In this document: positions 1-9,711 of the stretch, piece after piece
How positions within the stretch are numbered: position 1 is the stretch's first letter
Layout: each line of letters begins with the position of its first letter
Source: Eublepharis macularius
Lineage: Eukaryota; Chordata; Lepidosauria; Squamata; Eublepharidae
DNA: 64,000 bases
Assembly (NCBI RefSeq): GCF_028583425.1
Contig: NC_072806.1
Location: 39,416,001 to 39,480,000 of the forward strand
Reading direction: 5' to 3'
Position numbers and translations under genes: made by a program
Notes under the pieces: generated by a model
Database searches by the model: none
What the model was told of the DNA's origin: nothing
Seen by the model: only the letters and a program-made list of their open reading frames with translations

Positions 1-227
1 AAGGGTATTATATACCGCCACTGGCATCTTTTGGAGGGTATTGGCGGGTGTGACCTTCCTCCAGCCATTGCCCAGACACATACCTGCAATACAAAGGGTC
101 AGTTGGTACATTTGCAGTTTCAGGCACCATCCAACCCAGCAGGACATCCGATTGGCCACTATTCTTGTGGTCACTGCAATGTCCGTACCCCGACTATGAC
201 AGGTACATCTTTACGGTGTTTTGAATC
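1..227. other. Unassigned left edge
   Basis: No gene, splice-flanked exon or repeat that I recognise. The segment ends in a C-rich/T-rich run (228-240) that serves as the left target-site copy of the next element. Confidence 0.4.
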
Positions 228-317
228 CCCCCTTTTCTTGTCGAAGGCTTTCACGGCCGGAGAACGATGGTTGTTGTGGGTTTTCCGGGCTGTATTGCCG
301 TGGTCTTGGCATTGTAG

Positions 318-361
318 TTCCTGACGTTTCACCAGCAGCTGTGGCTGGCATCTTCAGAGGT
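318..361 (-). ncRNA. Hammerhead-ribozyme-like core, minus-strand arm
   Basis: This is the reverse-complement partner of the core at 421-470, with the same CTGAAGA, hairpin and GAAACGTC. It has one base change at the foot of stem II (GGTGAAAC instead of GGCGAAAC). The same one-base insertion before stem II is present. Confidence 0.45.
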
Positions 362-420
362 GTAGCACCAAAAGACAGAGATCTCTCTGTGACACTGAGA
401 GATCTCTGTCTTTTGGTGCT

Positions 421-470
421 ACACCTCTGAAGATGCCAGCCACAGCTGCTGGCGAAACGTCAGGAACTAC
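421..470 (+). ncRNA. Hammerhead-ribozyme-like core, plus-strand arm
   Basis: CTGAAGA at 427-433 fits the CUGANGA core. It is followed by a 6-bp hairpin (435-440 with 448-453, loop 441-447), then GAAA at 454-457. ACGT at 457-460 could form a 2-bp stem III, as in dimeric hammerheads. C461 sits at the cleavage position and AGG 462-464 pairs with CCT 424-426 as stem I. Odd point: one extra T (434) lies between the core and stem II, so activity is uncertain. The mirror copy is at 323-360. Confidence 0.5.
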
Positions 471-599
471 AATGCCAAGACCACGGCAATACAGCCCGGA
501 AAACCCACAACAACCCCCTTTTCTTGTTGGAGTCATACAAGTTACCTGTTGGGGGCTGCCAAGCCTGATCCCAAAGGGTCTTCCCTCAAAGGCCAAAAC

Positions 600-750
600 A
601 GCCTCTGGAAAGGGTCCTCCACCCCATTTTTTACTGACAAACCAAGCCTGGAGTGCTGGGAAAAATCTTGTGGTTGCCTGTTGGGGGCCACTGTGTGAGA
701 GGATACTGGCCTAGATGGGCCACCGGTCTGATCCAGCAGGGCTGTTCTTA
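600..750 (-). repeat. Interspersed repeat of the 'CCCTGCTGGATCAG' type
   Basis: Read on the minus strand it contains CCCTGCTGGATCAGACC, then a 'cc catctaggccagtatcct' phrase and a 'cacagtggcc' phrase. The same phrases occur at 33828-34265, 42265-42415 and 44645-45000. Such sequences are common in squamate genomes; I cannot name the family. Confidence 0.5.
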
Positions 751-950
751 GGACAGGTTGTTCCTGGCCTTAAAGGGCTTGTTTCTAGCATTCGGTTGTA
801 TTGCTTGTTCATTTGGTGATTTGAAGTGTCCCTCCTTGCGTTCTTGTCCTGAATTTTCTTCTCTGTGTTGGCTCTCTATCCCCCCTAACAGGTTTGCCTG
901 CTCCATCCCGCTCACCATGTATGGATTAAAATTGCTGCGGGCTTGTTCTC

Positions 951-1000
951 TGTGTGTGTGTGTGTGTGTGTTTGTGTGTGTGTGTGAGAGAGAGAGGAGT
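951..1000. repeat. (GT)n microsatellite with GA tail
   Basis: A TG dinucleotide run from 951 to 986, broken once by TTTG, followed by GAGAGAGA. Confidence 0.95.
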
Positions 1001-1094
1001 CTTGTGCCACAATAAAGATTAACAACATTTATTCTGTCATCCATGAACTTATCAGCGGAGCACATACAATATGGAGAGGAGGCTGTTGCGAAGA

Positions 1095-2000
1095 AGGAAA
1101 GTGGTCAAGCCCCCCCCCCCTCCGCCAAGAGCTGCGAGCAGAGCTGGCACGGAGAGGCCTGCCAATGCGCTGCCAAGGGCGTTCACAGCCGCCCCGAGTT
1201 CTGCTGAGCCGGTGAATGCCGCAGGGGCTGGTGCCGGAGCTGGCGCCCGAGGAGCCCGAGGCGCTGTGCAGCCCTTGGCAGACGGAGCCGCGTCCCTCGC
1301 TCGCGTCCGCACCGGCGGCTCTTCTGCGGGCGCAGGGCGGCGTCTCGCCTAGCAGCCAGAAGCTCCGACGCCGCGTCTCCGGGCGAGGGCGAGGGCCGCT
1401 CGGCACGGGTTTCGCGGGGGCGGCGGGCCGGGCGTCCGCGCTCCAGCGACGCGAGCCCCGGGGGCTGCCGCCGCCTTCGGGGCCTGGCGGGGCGGAGGCG
1501 CCAATCCGAGGAGCCCTGGGAGGCGGGCGGAGCCGGGGAGCCGCGCCCGCTCCTCCCCGCCATTGGCGGCCGCGAGCAGCGCCGCGTCTTTGGCTGGCGC
1601 GATGGCCGGAGCGGGCGCCACGCGCGCCCTGGAGTGGCTCTTCGCCGGCTACTTCCTGAGCCACATCCCCATCACGCTGCTGCTGGACGCCCAGCCGCTG
1701 TCCTCCCGCTTCCACCCGCAGGCCGTAAGTAGCCCTGCTGGGCCGGGGGCCGCTCCCCTCTCTGCGCCCCGCCGGCTGCCCGCGGCGCTCTGGCCCGGGG
1801 CCTGGGCCTGGGCGCCGCGGGGCTGGCCGGCTGGAGCGCTCGGCTTGGGGCTGCGGGAACGGGGCGGCAGAAGCGCTTCCGGGCCTGCGTCCGGCTCCGG
1901 GGCCTCTCGCGCCGTCTCCGACCCGTGCAGGCGGCTCGAGGGGCTGCGGGGCCAGAGGCCGCTTCCGGGCCGGCTGGCCAGTTGCCGCTTGGCTGCTGCT
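1095..2000 (+). promoter_or_regulatory. CpG island promoter of TMEM97 copy 1
   Basis: Dense CG dinucleotides and GC boxes surround the first exon, in sharp contrast to the AT-richer flanks. The transcription start cannot be placed. A poly-C run (about 1110-1120) lies at the left edge. Confidence 0.75.
1602..1724 (+). CDS. TMEM97: TMEM97 copy 1, coding exon 1
   Basis: 41 codons ending in phase 0 at GCC|gtaagt. The ATG at 1602 is chosen because it gives the family N-terminus. Confidence 0.93.
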
Positions 2001-5000
2001 GGGATTCGTTCTTTCTTTTTTTAAAATCCAGACTCATTTTTATTAGACAGCTACTGATTGTTGGTGGCATTTTTTTGGTGCAACAAAAACTGTCTGCAAA
2101 TCTATGCATAAGCTTCTGTAAAAGGTTTCCAAATATCTGAAAATATGTCCACTTGCAATTGCGGTCTATATGCGATCCAATCCAATGGCAGGAAGTGGGC
2201 GTTTGTCTTTCCAATGCTGTAGTACAAGTCTGTTGGCCTCTGGAAGGGCCTGGAGGGTCCATTTCCGTTGCCCATCGGTTAGTTTCCAAGAGAAGTACAT
2301 AAACAGCCTCAAAAATAATTAGTATTCTAATACAAAATTAATGAGAATAATGACTTCTTCCCAAAAGGACCGAATAACTGGACATGTCCAAAGCATATAC
2401 TTAAGAGACACCTCTTGTAAGTTACACTGCCAACAATCGGACACTGTACGTAATCCTTTACTATAAAGTCACTCTGGTGTCCAATAGACCTTAAACACAA
2501 TTTTCGCTGAATAAGTTGCAGCTTAAGATTCGTAGCAGCAATAGGTATAAGGCTTAAAGCCTTATCCCATTGCTTTGACAGTATTGGTGCTTTTAGTTCA
2601 TTTATCTCTTAGACTCTACATATATTTATTGACTGGCATCAAATATTTATAGACAAATGTGGTAGGTTTCGTTTTCTGTGCTGATTTTATTAGGATTTCC
2701 AAAAGCGGGGGAGATTCTGAAGCACTCAAAGCTGCTGGACCATATTTGGACACCAACAAATGTTGTAATTGTAAATATTACCATTCAGCAGAAGTTGGCA
2801 AATCATATCTAGACCTCAGCTGAGAAAATTACAAAAACTTATCATTGGAGCCTAAAATAAAAATGCATTCATCTGTCCAAGCCTTCCATAAAAAAGATTT
2901 CCTCCCAATTTTTAAATCTGGATTTGGATCATAATGTTAGTTTAGAATGTTAGTTTAGAATATGAGAACAGGTAAAATTGATACTGTTGTAATATTATGC
3001 ACCATAGTTCTCTAACTGCAGAAATTGCTGGACAAAAAAATCTATTTTCACGTAAGTAGACCCTAATAATTCCATTTAAATAGTGACTCCAAACAAGAAG
3101 CCTCCAAGAGAGCCCAAGACAAATACTCCAGTCGAGAGACGTGATCCCAAGAATTTGTGCAAGTTAATAAATACACCTGATGATAAAAACTCAGATCAGG
3201 AAAGCCCAATTGTCTTTCATTAATTGAAAGCTACATCCTCTTTAAAGAAATCCAAGGTGGTAATGAACCCCCTATAAATTTCTGAAACAGAATATTAATT
3301 TTTTGAATATGTCTACAAGGTACATGAAAAGAGATTGGGCAGGTGAGGGGGGGTGAATGTTGAGGCCAAAGTGGGTGTGGGTGTGGATGCAAGCAATGCC
3401 CCTTTTAGCTGGCTATGACCCCCCGCCCCTTGTCTTTTGGCTTGCTTCTCTCTACACTGATAGCGTTGTCTTGGTTAAAGCATGGGGTTTTTCTTGCCTA
3501 CAGTTAGGGCCAGTGTTGTATAGTGGTTAGAGTGCTGTGCCACAGTCTGAGGAATCCAGGTCTGAATTCCCATTCCAACATGGAAGCTTGCTGGGTGACC
3601 TTGAGCTAGTCTCATAGACTCAGCCAAACCTACCTCTCAGGGTTGTTGTGAGAACAAAATGGAGGAAAGGAGAACAATGTAAGCTGCTTTGTGTGCCCAT
3701 TGGGGAGAAAGATGGGGTACACCATCTTTGGTGTAGTGGTTAAGAGTGGCAGGACCTTAATCTGGAGAGCCGGGTTTGATTCCCCACTCCTCCACTTGTA
3801 GCCAGCTGGGTGGCCTTGGGTTAGTCACAGCTCTCTCAGAGCTCTCTCAGCCCCACCCACCTCACAGGGTGATTGTCATGAGGATAATAATAACATATTT
3901 TGTAAACTGCTCTGAGTGGGCATTCAGTTGTCCTGAAGGGTATATAAATCGAATGTTGTTATTATTATTGAAGTAAATAAATAAAATTTTCTGGCCTTCT
4001 GTGTCTCCTCAGCTAACAGATTTCCTCAAATGGTACACAACTTCATTTAAAGATCCCTTTATGGAACAGCCGCCCGCCTGGTTTAAGTCATTCATATCCT
4101 GTGAAGTCCTCTTTCAGCTGCCTTTCTTTCCTGTGGCAGTTTACGCATTCTGGAAAGGTTAGTGTGCAAGCCTGGGCAGGTGTGTTGCTTGTGATTGTGT
4201 GACTGGCTCAAGAAGAAAGCATTGCCTTTCCCCACACTCGTGAGCAACAGGCAGTGCCTTCAGCACTTGGGTGGTGGAGCCCCTCCTCCTTACTCACAGC
4301 GGCCCTAAAAAGGTGCCACTTCCTGCTGCCTTTCGGACGACCTGCTGTGCCAGGGGTAAGGAGCGGAATCAGCAGCGGAGGGGCACCGCCGAGTGAACTG
4401 CTCGGCAATACAGAGACCAACCGCAGATACAATTGTATTTGTTCTTAAAGTGCACCGTGCATAAAATATATATTCCAAAGCTATTTAATTTCTAATAACT
4501 ATTTAATCTCTAGGGGGAGAGTTCACAGCTGCAGGGTTCACTGCTGTACCTGGGTGTCCATTTGGATTAAGAGAAGTCATAAGCATTTTGAGTGGCTGGA
4601 CCTGGAGATAACTGCTTGTAGAATGCTCTTGAAAAAGCTGGGTCGAAACAGGAGAACTGCCGGCTCCCTGTTGAGTGGTTCTAGGCGGCCGTGAACTCTC
4701 CCCCTCCCTGAGACTTGCGGGTTCTAGTGGATTCTCACCGACAGTTGGAGTCACGCCTACAGAAGAGCAAGCAAGACGATATCACAATCCAAATATTTAC
4801 CTTGACTCCAAGTCTCAGTGGTTATTATAAAGAAGAAACATTCTTGTGGACTTTATTGTTATAATTATTGGGATTCTTGGATGTGAACACGTTATCGTTG
4901 TAATTCCGACTTTTGAATGTACGAGACTTTCTGACTTTTGTATGCTAACACTCTTGTAAACTTTGGAGGCACCCTGCACTTTAAGTATCATTATTGTAAT

Positions 5001-6850
5001 TGTCTTTATTAGAGATTAAATAGTTTTGGAATATATTTATTGCACGGTGCACTTTAAGAACGAATATATTTGTATCCACGGTTGGTCTTTGTATTACTGC
5101 GCCAAGAGTAAGGGCTCTGTCTGTCTCCTTCCTCTCTTTGTGGTGTAGTGGCTAGAGCATCTGATTAGGATCTGGGAGAACCGGGTTTGAATCCCACTTT
5201 GCCATGGAAGCTCACTGGGTGACGTAGGGACAGTCGCGCACGGCCTAACCTACGTTACAGGATGTTGTGGGGATAAAATAGAAGAGGGGAGAATGAGGGC
5301 AGCCACTTTGGGTCATCATTGGGGAGAAAGGTGGGGTAGACTTGAAGTACATCAGTGCTGAGTGGAGTAACAGGAAAACGTGCTCTGACCCTCCGCTTGT
5401 TCTTTACTATACTGTACTATGGTACAGTTGCTGGCTTTTAGTTTTGTTTCCTGGCTCCAGCTCTCTTGATGTGTTGTCCATGGTTCAGGTCTCGATGCTG
5501 TTGAGGTCATAGTTCTGGCTTCCGCTCTTCCTGTCACGTGACTTCTTTTCATTGCTTGATGCTCAGGGGCTTCCACATCTGGAAAGGCTGAAGTCCACTG
5601 CCGTAGAGTAACGAAACTCCTGGGACTGAGAATGAATGCAGTTCCTTGTGTCTGGCTCCCTGGTGCTTAGCATTCAAAGTTTGGTCAGTCATTTCTAAAC
5701 TTTGCAGACCAGGGACCCACCTGTTAACTCGTAAGCTGCTAATTTCTGCATTTCCTTCCCCATAGCATTTCTCCCCTGCCCTAATCATGCTGATTACATT
5801 TTGCATTGTACCTTGGCATCCTGACTCCCTTCTTTACTGCACTCCACCCACCTTCTGACTGGGATATTAGGGCTCAGGAATGACCATTCGTACTTGTATC
5901 TGACGAAGGGAGCCTTGGCTCTCGAAAGCATGTACCCTGGTAGTCTTGTTTGTCTTTAAGGTGCTACCGGACTCAAATCTTGCTCTTTGACACGGAGGGT
6001 GGGAGGATTTGCTTGCCCAAAGGGGAGAGGGAACTGGCGACATTGCCTTGCCTCACTGTAGCAAGGAACCAATTCATTGGTGGAGGGGGACATGTTAGCC
6101 CTTTGCTAGAATGCAGAGATTCTTCTATAGGAGGGAATTTGCTTGCTCAGAACTGAAATCTACCTGTAGCCTAGCAAGGAACTAATTCACTGGCGGGGGT
6201 TGGGTGGATTTATTGCCCCATTGCCTTGCCCAACCTAGCGAGGAACTAATTTCCAGCTTATACCCTGGAAATCTTGTTGGCCTTCAAGGTGCTACTGGAC
6301 TCAAATCTTGCCCTTCTACTGCCGACCAACGCCGCTATCTGCCTGAAACTGTCTCTGTGTCAAAGCGTCTGTTTGCATTTCAGGCTGGATAGTTAGTTTA
6401 AGCACCAGGTTAGGAGTGGGTAAGTTTTCTTTGGTTTTGCTAATGGAAATAAACTGGGAGACCCTGACCCACCCAACCCTCCTAGTCCAGAAAAACAAAC
6501 TTTATGTATTCCTTGACAACTTCTGTGATATCCAAACTTCCCCGAAAGAGCAAAATATGCTTGAGGATCATGGAAAGACAGACACACAGGCGGCTTTGTA
6601 GTGGCGTGTTCAGCGACAGCACTTTGACCGTGCTCGGAAACAAAACAGAGAAGTTCATGTGACAGTGTGGTAGAGGGGCTTTCATTGACATCAGAGTTGT
6701 CCCTTCCCTTCTGGACATTTTTTTTAAAGTATCAACAGCGACATGGCAGGAAACAAAAGAGGGGTTTTTGTGGTTTTTAAAGTTTCTTTTAAGAGGAAAA
6801 AATGGCCTGCCTGCTGTTGGGTCATGAAGGCAGGATGGTGTCACGTGAAA

Positions 6851-6892
<42 letters not shown>

Positions 6893-8458
6893 GGTGGCTG
6901 GAAGGGAGGGGGGAAATCCTCCTTGTGAAAGCAGCCCTGGAGGGGTCACTTCAGAGGCCAGCAAGTCCGGCATCGTCAATCTCTGAAGAACAGACCGGCA
7001 AATAGGTTTTTTTTGGGGGGGGGGGGGGTTACATGTTCAAGACCAGGTGTGTCTAGTTAAAGGTCCTTTGCTTGCGGCCTGGTGCGGGGGAGTTCCTGCC
7101 AACACAGCAGATTTATTATTGTTGTTGTTATTTATTATCTAATCGCTTGACATGAGGAGGAAGGAGGAGTAAAGCGTATTTATGATCATTCATAGAGAAG
7201 CAAAAAGATGTTTTATATCTAACTTTCCATTCCTGTACATAAAAATTGCCCAGCATTCATAAAATTTGTCTGTACATTGTATGTTCTTTGCATCCTTTGG
7301 TAATATGCTAGTTTGGTTAATAAGGCCACCTTTAATACGCTGCTCCTCTCCCACAAAGCAGCTGACAGCAACGTCCTCTGTGTTCACAACAACATTCCTG
7401 TGAGGTAGGCTAGGGTGACCATGACTTTGCTGGGGTCACCCAGTGAACTTCTGTGGCAGAGAGCCGATTCAAACCTGGGTTTTCCAGCTCCTAATCCGAC
7501 ACTCTAACCATCATACCACCAAATGGAAGCTGGGCTTTGGCAGATGCAGCAGCCTGTTCCTCGGGGGCATCGTCCTTGCTTTGTGTACAGAAGGTCTCAG
7601 GTTCGGTTCCTGACATCTACAGTCACTGGATCTCAGGCAGCAAGACTGGGAACACTTTTTTCTGCTTGAAAACTGTCCTGTTCATTAGAGAACGGTGTGG
7701 GTGGGTATGCATACACATCTTCTATAAAGATGCCCACTACCTATGCATGTATTCATTCATGTACTCAACATCCATAGCATAATGATTTAAAAGATTTGCC
7801 AGCACTTACCTGAGAACTATTTCCCTGTTGTTTGCTTACTTGGGGCACCTTTTTAACCAGTTAAGAAATGTTTAAACAACTGACTAAGACACGGCAGCCC
7901 CCAGAATTTCTGGAGCTCCTTATGTGCCACTCATCTCTGGGAGCAAGTTTGGGAAAGAGCTTGTGGTAAGCAGCCATCAGGAGCAGTTCTGGGCGGGATG
8001 GGCCGAAGCAGACCAAGGCAGCTTCCTGGGTTCAGGTGGAGTAAATGCATGCAGATTTCGCTGACATTTATCCAAGTTGCAGGATTTGGGCTCCCTTAAA
8101 GAGTGTTCATTTTCAAGAAACGCAGCTTTGGTTGAGGCCACTGCTTTCCCTACTGACAACATTTGGAAGATGGGAGAGACTGAACATCTTTCCTTTTTTG
8201 AACCCAGGTAACTGCAAGTGGATTCGAACCCCTGCCATCATCTACGCAACACACGTGGCCACAACACTGGTGCCTCTGCTGACCCACTTTTTGTTCCATG
8301 ATTTCTCGGACTCCAAGCCCACGGGACCACAGACGTGGAACGAACGCCTCTGGCTCTTGTCTGTTTACAGCCCATATTTGCTGATTCCTCTCCTGCTTCT
8401 CTTGACCATGTTGTTCAATCCCTCATACAACTCTGTTGAAAAAAGGAAAAAAACATAA
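1602..8458 (+). CDS. TMEM97: TMEM97 (sigma-2 receptor), copy 1, three exons
   Basis: Multipass ER membrane protein of the EXPERA family, the sigma-2 receptor, which binds sterols and NPC1 in mammals. Exons are 1602-1724, 4013-4157 and 8208-8458; 519 nt gives 172 residues (human 176). Splice sites are canonical and phases match copy 2. It starts [20 protein letters not shown] and keeps HIPIT, the WFKSF and CE..FQLPFFP motifs of exon 2, [11 protein letters not shown] in exon 3, and a basic C-terminus (EKRKKT) fitting an ER-retrieval signal. Residues matching the ligand-pocket acids of human TMEM97 (D29, D56, E73) are present as D29, D55 and E72. No disabling change was seen. A second copy lies 27 kb downstream, about 60% identical in protein by hand count. 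The two CpG islands suggest that each copy has its own promoter. Confidence 0.93.
2015..3345 (-). mobile_element. L1 LINE fragment (ORF2 C-terminal part), antisense
   Basis: On the minus strand, 2300-2460 encodes a zinc-knuckle-like L1 ORF2 C-terminal motif ([19 protein letters not shown], then IRSFWEE). Farther up, about 3090-3230 encodes [17 protein letters not shown], like the L1 'GLPDLxxYYxA' block. It is 5'-truncated and full of stops and frame changes. It sits in TMEM97 copy 1 intron 1, opposite to the gene. Confidence 0.75.
3505..3722 (+). mobile_element. Sauria-type tRNA-derived SINE
   Basis: It has an A-box-like TAGTGGTTAGAG, a box-B-like segment, 'tgggtgacctt', 'cctctcagggttgttgtgag', and the 3' 'cattggggagaaa' phrase of squamate Sauria SINEs. 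It lies directly before a second, different SINE. Confidence 0.8.
3726..3985 (+). mobile_element. tRNA-derived SINE, second family, (TTA)n tail
   Basis: Head GGTGTAGTGGTTAAGAG, box-B-like GGTTTGATTCCCC, 'cctcacagggtgattg', and a 3' end 'cctgaaggg.atataaatcgaatg' followed by a TTA-rich tail. The same family recurs at 27225-27355, 50995-51232, 52262-52502 and 63134-63392. Confidence 0.8.
4013..4157 (+). CDS. TMEM97: TMEM97 copy 1, coding exon 2
   Basis: 145 nt; acceptor tcctcag at 4012, donor AAAG|gttagt. It encodes [15 protein letters not shown] through VYAFWK and ends in phase 1. Confidence 0.93.
4403..5103. mobile_element. Foldback element with about 100-bp inverted ends
   Basis: 4403-4514 and 5005-5103 are inverted copies of each other. 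They share, for example, CTTAAAGTGCACCGTGCA in one orientation at 4433-4455 and in the other at 5041-5060, plus an 'agagaccaacc' outer part and a 'ctatttaat' inner part, with a few small gaps. The 490-bp core has no long ORF. The family is unassigned; a TIR DNA transposon or an inverted PLE insertion are both possible. No clear target duplication was found. It sits in TMEM97 copy 1 intron 2. Confidence 0.65.
5143..5350 (+). mobile_element. Sauria-type tRNA-derived SINE
   Basis: GTGGTGTAGTGGCTAGAGCA head, box-B-like GGGTTTGAATCCC, then 'tgccatggaagctcactgggtgac', the diverged 'taacctacgttacagg' core and the 'cattggggagaaaggtgggg' tail. Confidence 0.82.
5885..5995 (+). repeat. Interspersed repeat 3' end with hammerhead-like core
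   Basis: CTGACGA (5900-5906) is followed, after one base, by a 7-bp hairpin (5908-5914 with 5917-5923) and GAAA (5924-5927), then AAGGTGCTACCGGACTC. The tail phrase recurs at 6285-6315 and 27690-27710, and a related foldback copy lies at 45085-45305. The family cannot be named with certainty. The core resembles a hammerhead motif, but stems I and III are not evident. Confidence 0.5.
6262..6345 (+). repeat. Second copy of the 'GGTGCTACTGGACTC' repeat tail
   Basis: It matches the 3' part of the repeat at 5885-5995 (GGTGCTACTGGACTCAAATC), followed by 'ctactgccgaccaac'. It is a fragment lacking the hairpin part. Confidence 0.5.
6346..7385. other. TMEM97 copy 1 intron 2, unassigned stretch
   Basis: No exon-like sequence was seen. 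It contains the (CA)n run at 6856-6888 and a G-run at about 7017-7028. The region 7120-7380 may hold an old diverged repeat that I cannot classify. Confidence 0.4.
6856..6888. repeat. (CA)n microsatellite
   Basis: Uninterrupted AC dinucleotides. Confidence 0.97.
7390..7532 (-). mobile_element. Sauria-type SINE, antisense, partial
   Basis: Read on the minus strand it shows the tRNA-like head and a box-B-like GGTTTGAATC. Plus-strand landmarks are 'ggtcacccagtgaa' and a final 'ctctaaccatcataccac'. The 3' part is missing. Confidence 0.65.
7845..8205 (+). other. Intron 2 segment shared with TMEM97 copy 2
   Basis: The 3' part of intron 2 (GCAAGTTTGGGAAAG at 7942; 'ccaaggcagctt'; 'gacatttatccaag'; 'gtgttcatttt.aagaaacgcag') matches 31125-31530 before exon 3 of copy 2, with insertions. 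Intron homology shows the copies arose by DNA duplication, not retroposition. Its left part (7845-7930) is also similar to 41712-41800 in IFT20 intron sequence, so it includes an old dispersed repeat. Confidence 0.65.
8208..8458 (+). CDS. TMEM97: TMEM97 copy 1, coding exon 3
   Basis: Acceptor aacccag at 8207. Encodes [18 protein letters not shown], and two hydrophobic helices, ending EKRKKT with TAA at 8456-8458. Confidence 0.93.
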
Positions 8459-8670
8459 ATGTTTAGCACTTTGATAAGAAAGAAAGAGCTTTTGATCTGA
8501 AAAACTGGCCAAGTTGATTAGCTGCCCAATTTTTAAAAATGTTAAGTATAAAAATCTGTTTATCTGCTTGAGACCAATGTGTGGTTGTAGGCCTACTTGT
8601 CTACCACAAAAGATGTTGGATTGGGTTGACTTAAAATGAGATATGAAGAATATGTTCAGAAAAAAATCTG
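8459..8670 (+). other. TMEM97: TMEM97 copy 1 3'-UTR
   Basis: Similar segments lie after copy 2 (31810-31900) and at 35862-36085. Shared phrases include 'gattagctgccca' and 'aaagatgtt'. No AATAAA was found in this stretch, so the true end is not placed. Confidence 0.55.
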
Positions 8671-8804
8671 TTGATTCAACATTTTTACCTGCTGTGTCAG
8701 GAATAGTTGTCAGTCTTGAGAGAATTCAACTCTTGGCAGTTCTGACTCTTCTGCCAGAGGCGATTGTCTGACGCATTCCTCGTCTCCCCAGAGTAAAATG
8801 ATGT

Positions 8805-8940
8805 TGGAATGGTTCAAACTTTCCCAGTCTATTGCTGCTCATTTCAGATTCTTTCTAGTTTGGGGAAATGGTTGAGGAATTTGGTGTGGTCCTTATCTGT
8901 TTTGCATTCCAGTTGGTACTTGCAGGGGAGCAAGAATGAA
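8805..8940 (-). pseudogene. Relic of IFT20 last exon (copy 1)
   Basis: It aligns to the real IFT20 terminal exon at 40345-40490, including about 50 bp of 3'-UTR (TTGGAATGGTTCAA, then CAGTCTATTGCTGCT) and the acceptor end (GGTACTTGCAGG against GATACCTGCAAG). On the minus strand the coding part reads like 'GTACCAACTGGAAT' then 'GCAAAACAGA', with about 10 bp of the exon missing and the frame lost. No other IFT20 exon lies nearby. Because intron-side sequence is included, this is a segmental duplicate, not a processed copy. Confidence 0.75.
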
Positions 8941-9474
8941 AGAACAATGTTCCTTCTAAGTAGGAAAAAAACTTCTGAATGTAATTCTTGTTCACATTTT
9001 ATATTTCTGACTGATCGTAGACATTAAAAGGTGTGCAGATACTCGGGCTTTACAATTTATTTCAAATTTCAATTGCACCTCTCTCTCAAAGGCCTTAAGG
9101 ACATGGGACTAATGGGAGCTTCTGTTTCTTACGAGATTATTAAGCAGGGATATGATAGAGGTCAGGCAAAGATTTGGTAGGTTCAAAGCACTGTGCTTCA
9201 CTGAAGCTTGCTGAATGACCTTGGAACGGTCCTTCTCAACCTAACCTACTTCACAGGGTTTTTGTGAGGTTAGATAAGGAAAGCAATGCAGACTACCCCA
9301 AGCTCCCTGGAAGAAAGACAGGGAAAATGTACTTGATGCAGGCACTCGGGTGGTAAGTCTGATGTGAAAATTGTATCGGGATTCTCTCAAGCCAAAGTGC
9401 TCGTAATGTTGTGAACTTCTAATGGTTTGAGAAAAATCGATCATGTCCTAGTCAGATTTTCAACTTCTAATTGC

Positions 9475-9526
9475 ATTTATATTCCAATTATGTTCTTAAG
9501 TCAATGGGCATAATTGGAATATAAAT
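9475..9526. repeat. Perfect 18-bp inverted repeat (hairpin)
   Basis: ATTTATATTCCAATTATG (9475-9492) and its exact complement (9509-9526) are separated by 16 nt. AT-rich; no other support for a function. Confidence 0.85.
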
Positions 9527-9711
9527 GAATTTAACTCGGGTTGCTACAAAAGATTTGCATAGAGTAATAAGGGTATACCTCCCATCATCACAAAAAATGA
9601 TGGGGACCTTACGTCCTTTCTAAGCAGAAGTCCTGCTTCCCTTTTGCCCCAGAACTTGTGCCCCATGTGGTAGGAAATGATCCCCTGACCTGTGTGACCC
9701 CTGAGAGTGTG

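Larger units (their letters stand above)
228..526. mobile_element. Foldback Penelope-like (PLE) insertion
   Basis: Positions 241-387 and 397-513 are near-perfect reverse complements around a 9-nt centre (388-396), so the insert is two head-to-head copies of one sequence. The run CCCCCTTTTCTTG at 228-240 recurs at 514-526 and looks like a 13-bp target duplication. Part of the same sequence recurs at 34565-34648, so it is an interspersed family. I infer a Penelope-like retroelement from two things. Each arm carries a hammerhead-like core, which PLE terminal repeats are known to have. PLE insertions are also known for inverted terminal copies. There is no RT coding, so only the end of an element is present. 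Confidence 0.6.

Noticed and set aside
1029-1715. 228-codon minus-strand open frame opposite TMEM97 exon 1
   Set aside because: GC-driven, low-complexity, antisense to a real exon, no recognisable domain.
3505-3985. Possible tRNA genes (A and B box-like sequences)
   Set aside because: The boxes belong to tRNA-derived SINEs with SINE 3' bodies; no cloverleaf of normal length can be drawn.
8805-9027. A plus-strand 72-codon open frame as a small gene
   Set aside because: It is the antisense of the IFT20 last-exon relic and has no support of its own.
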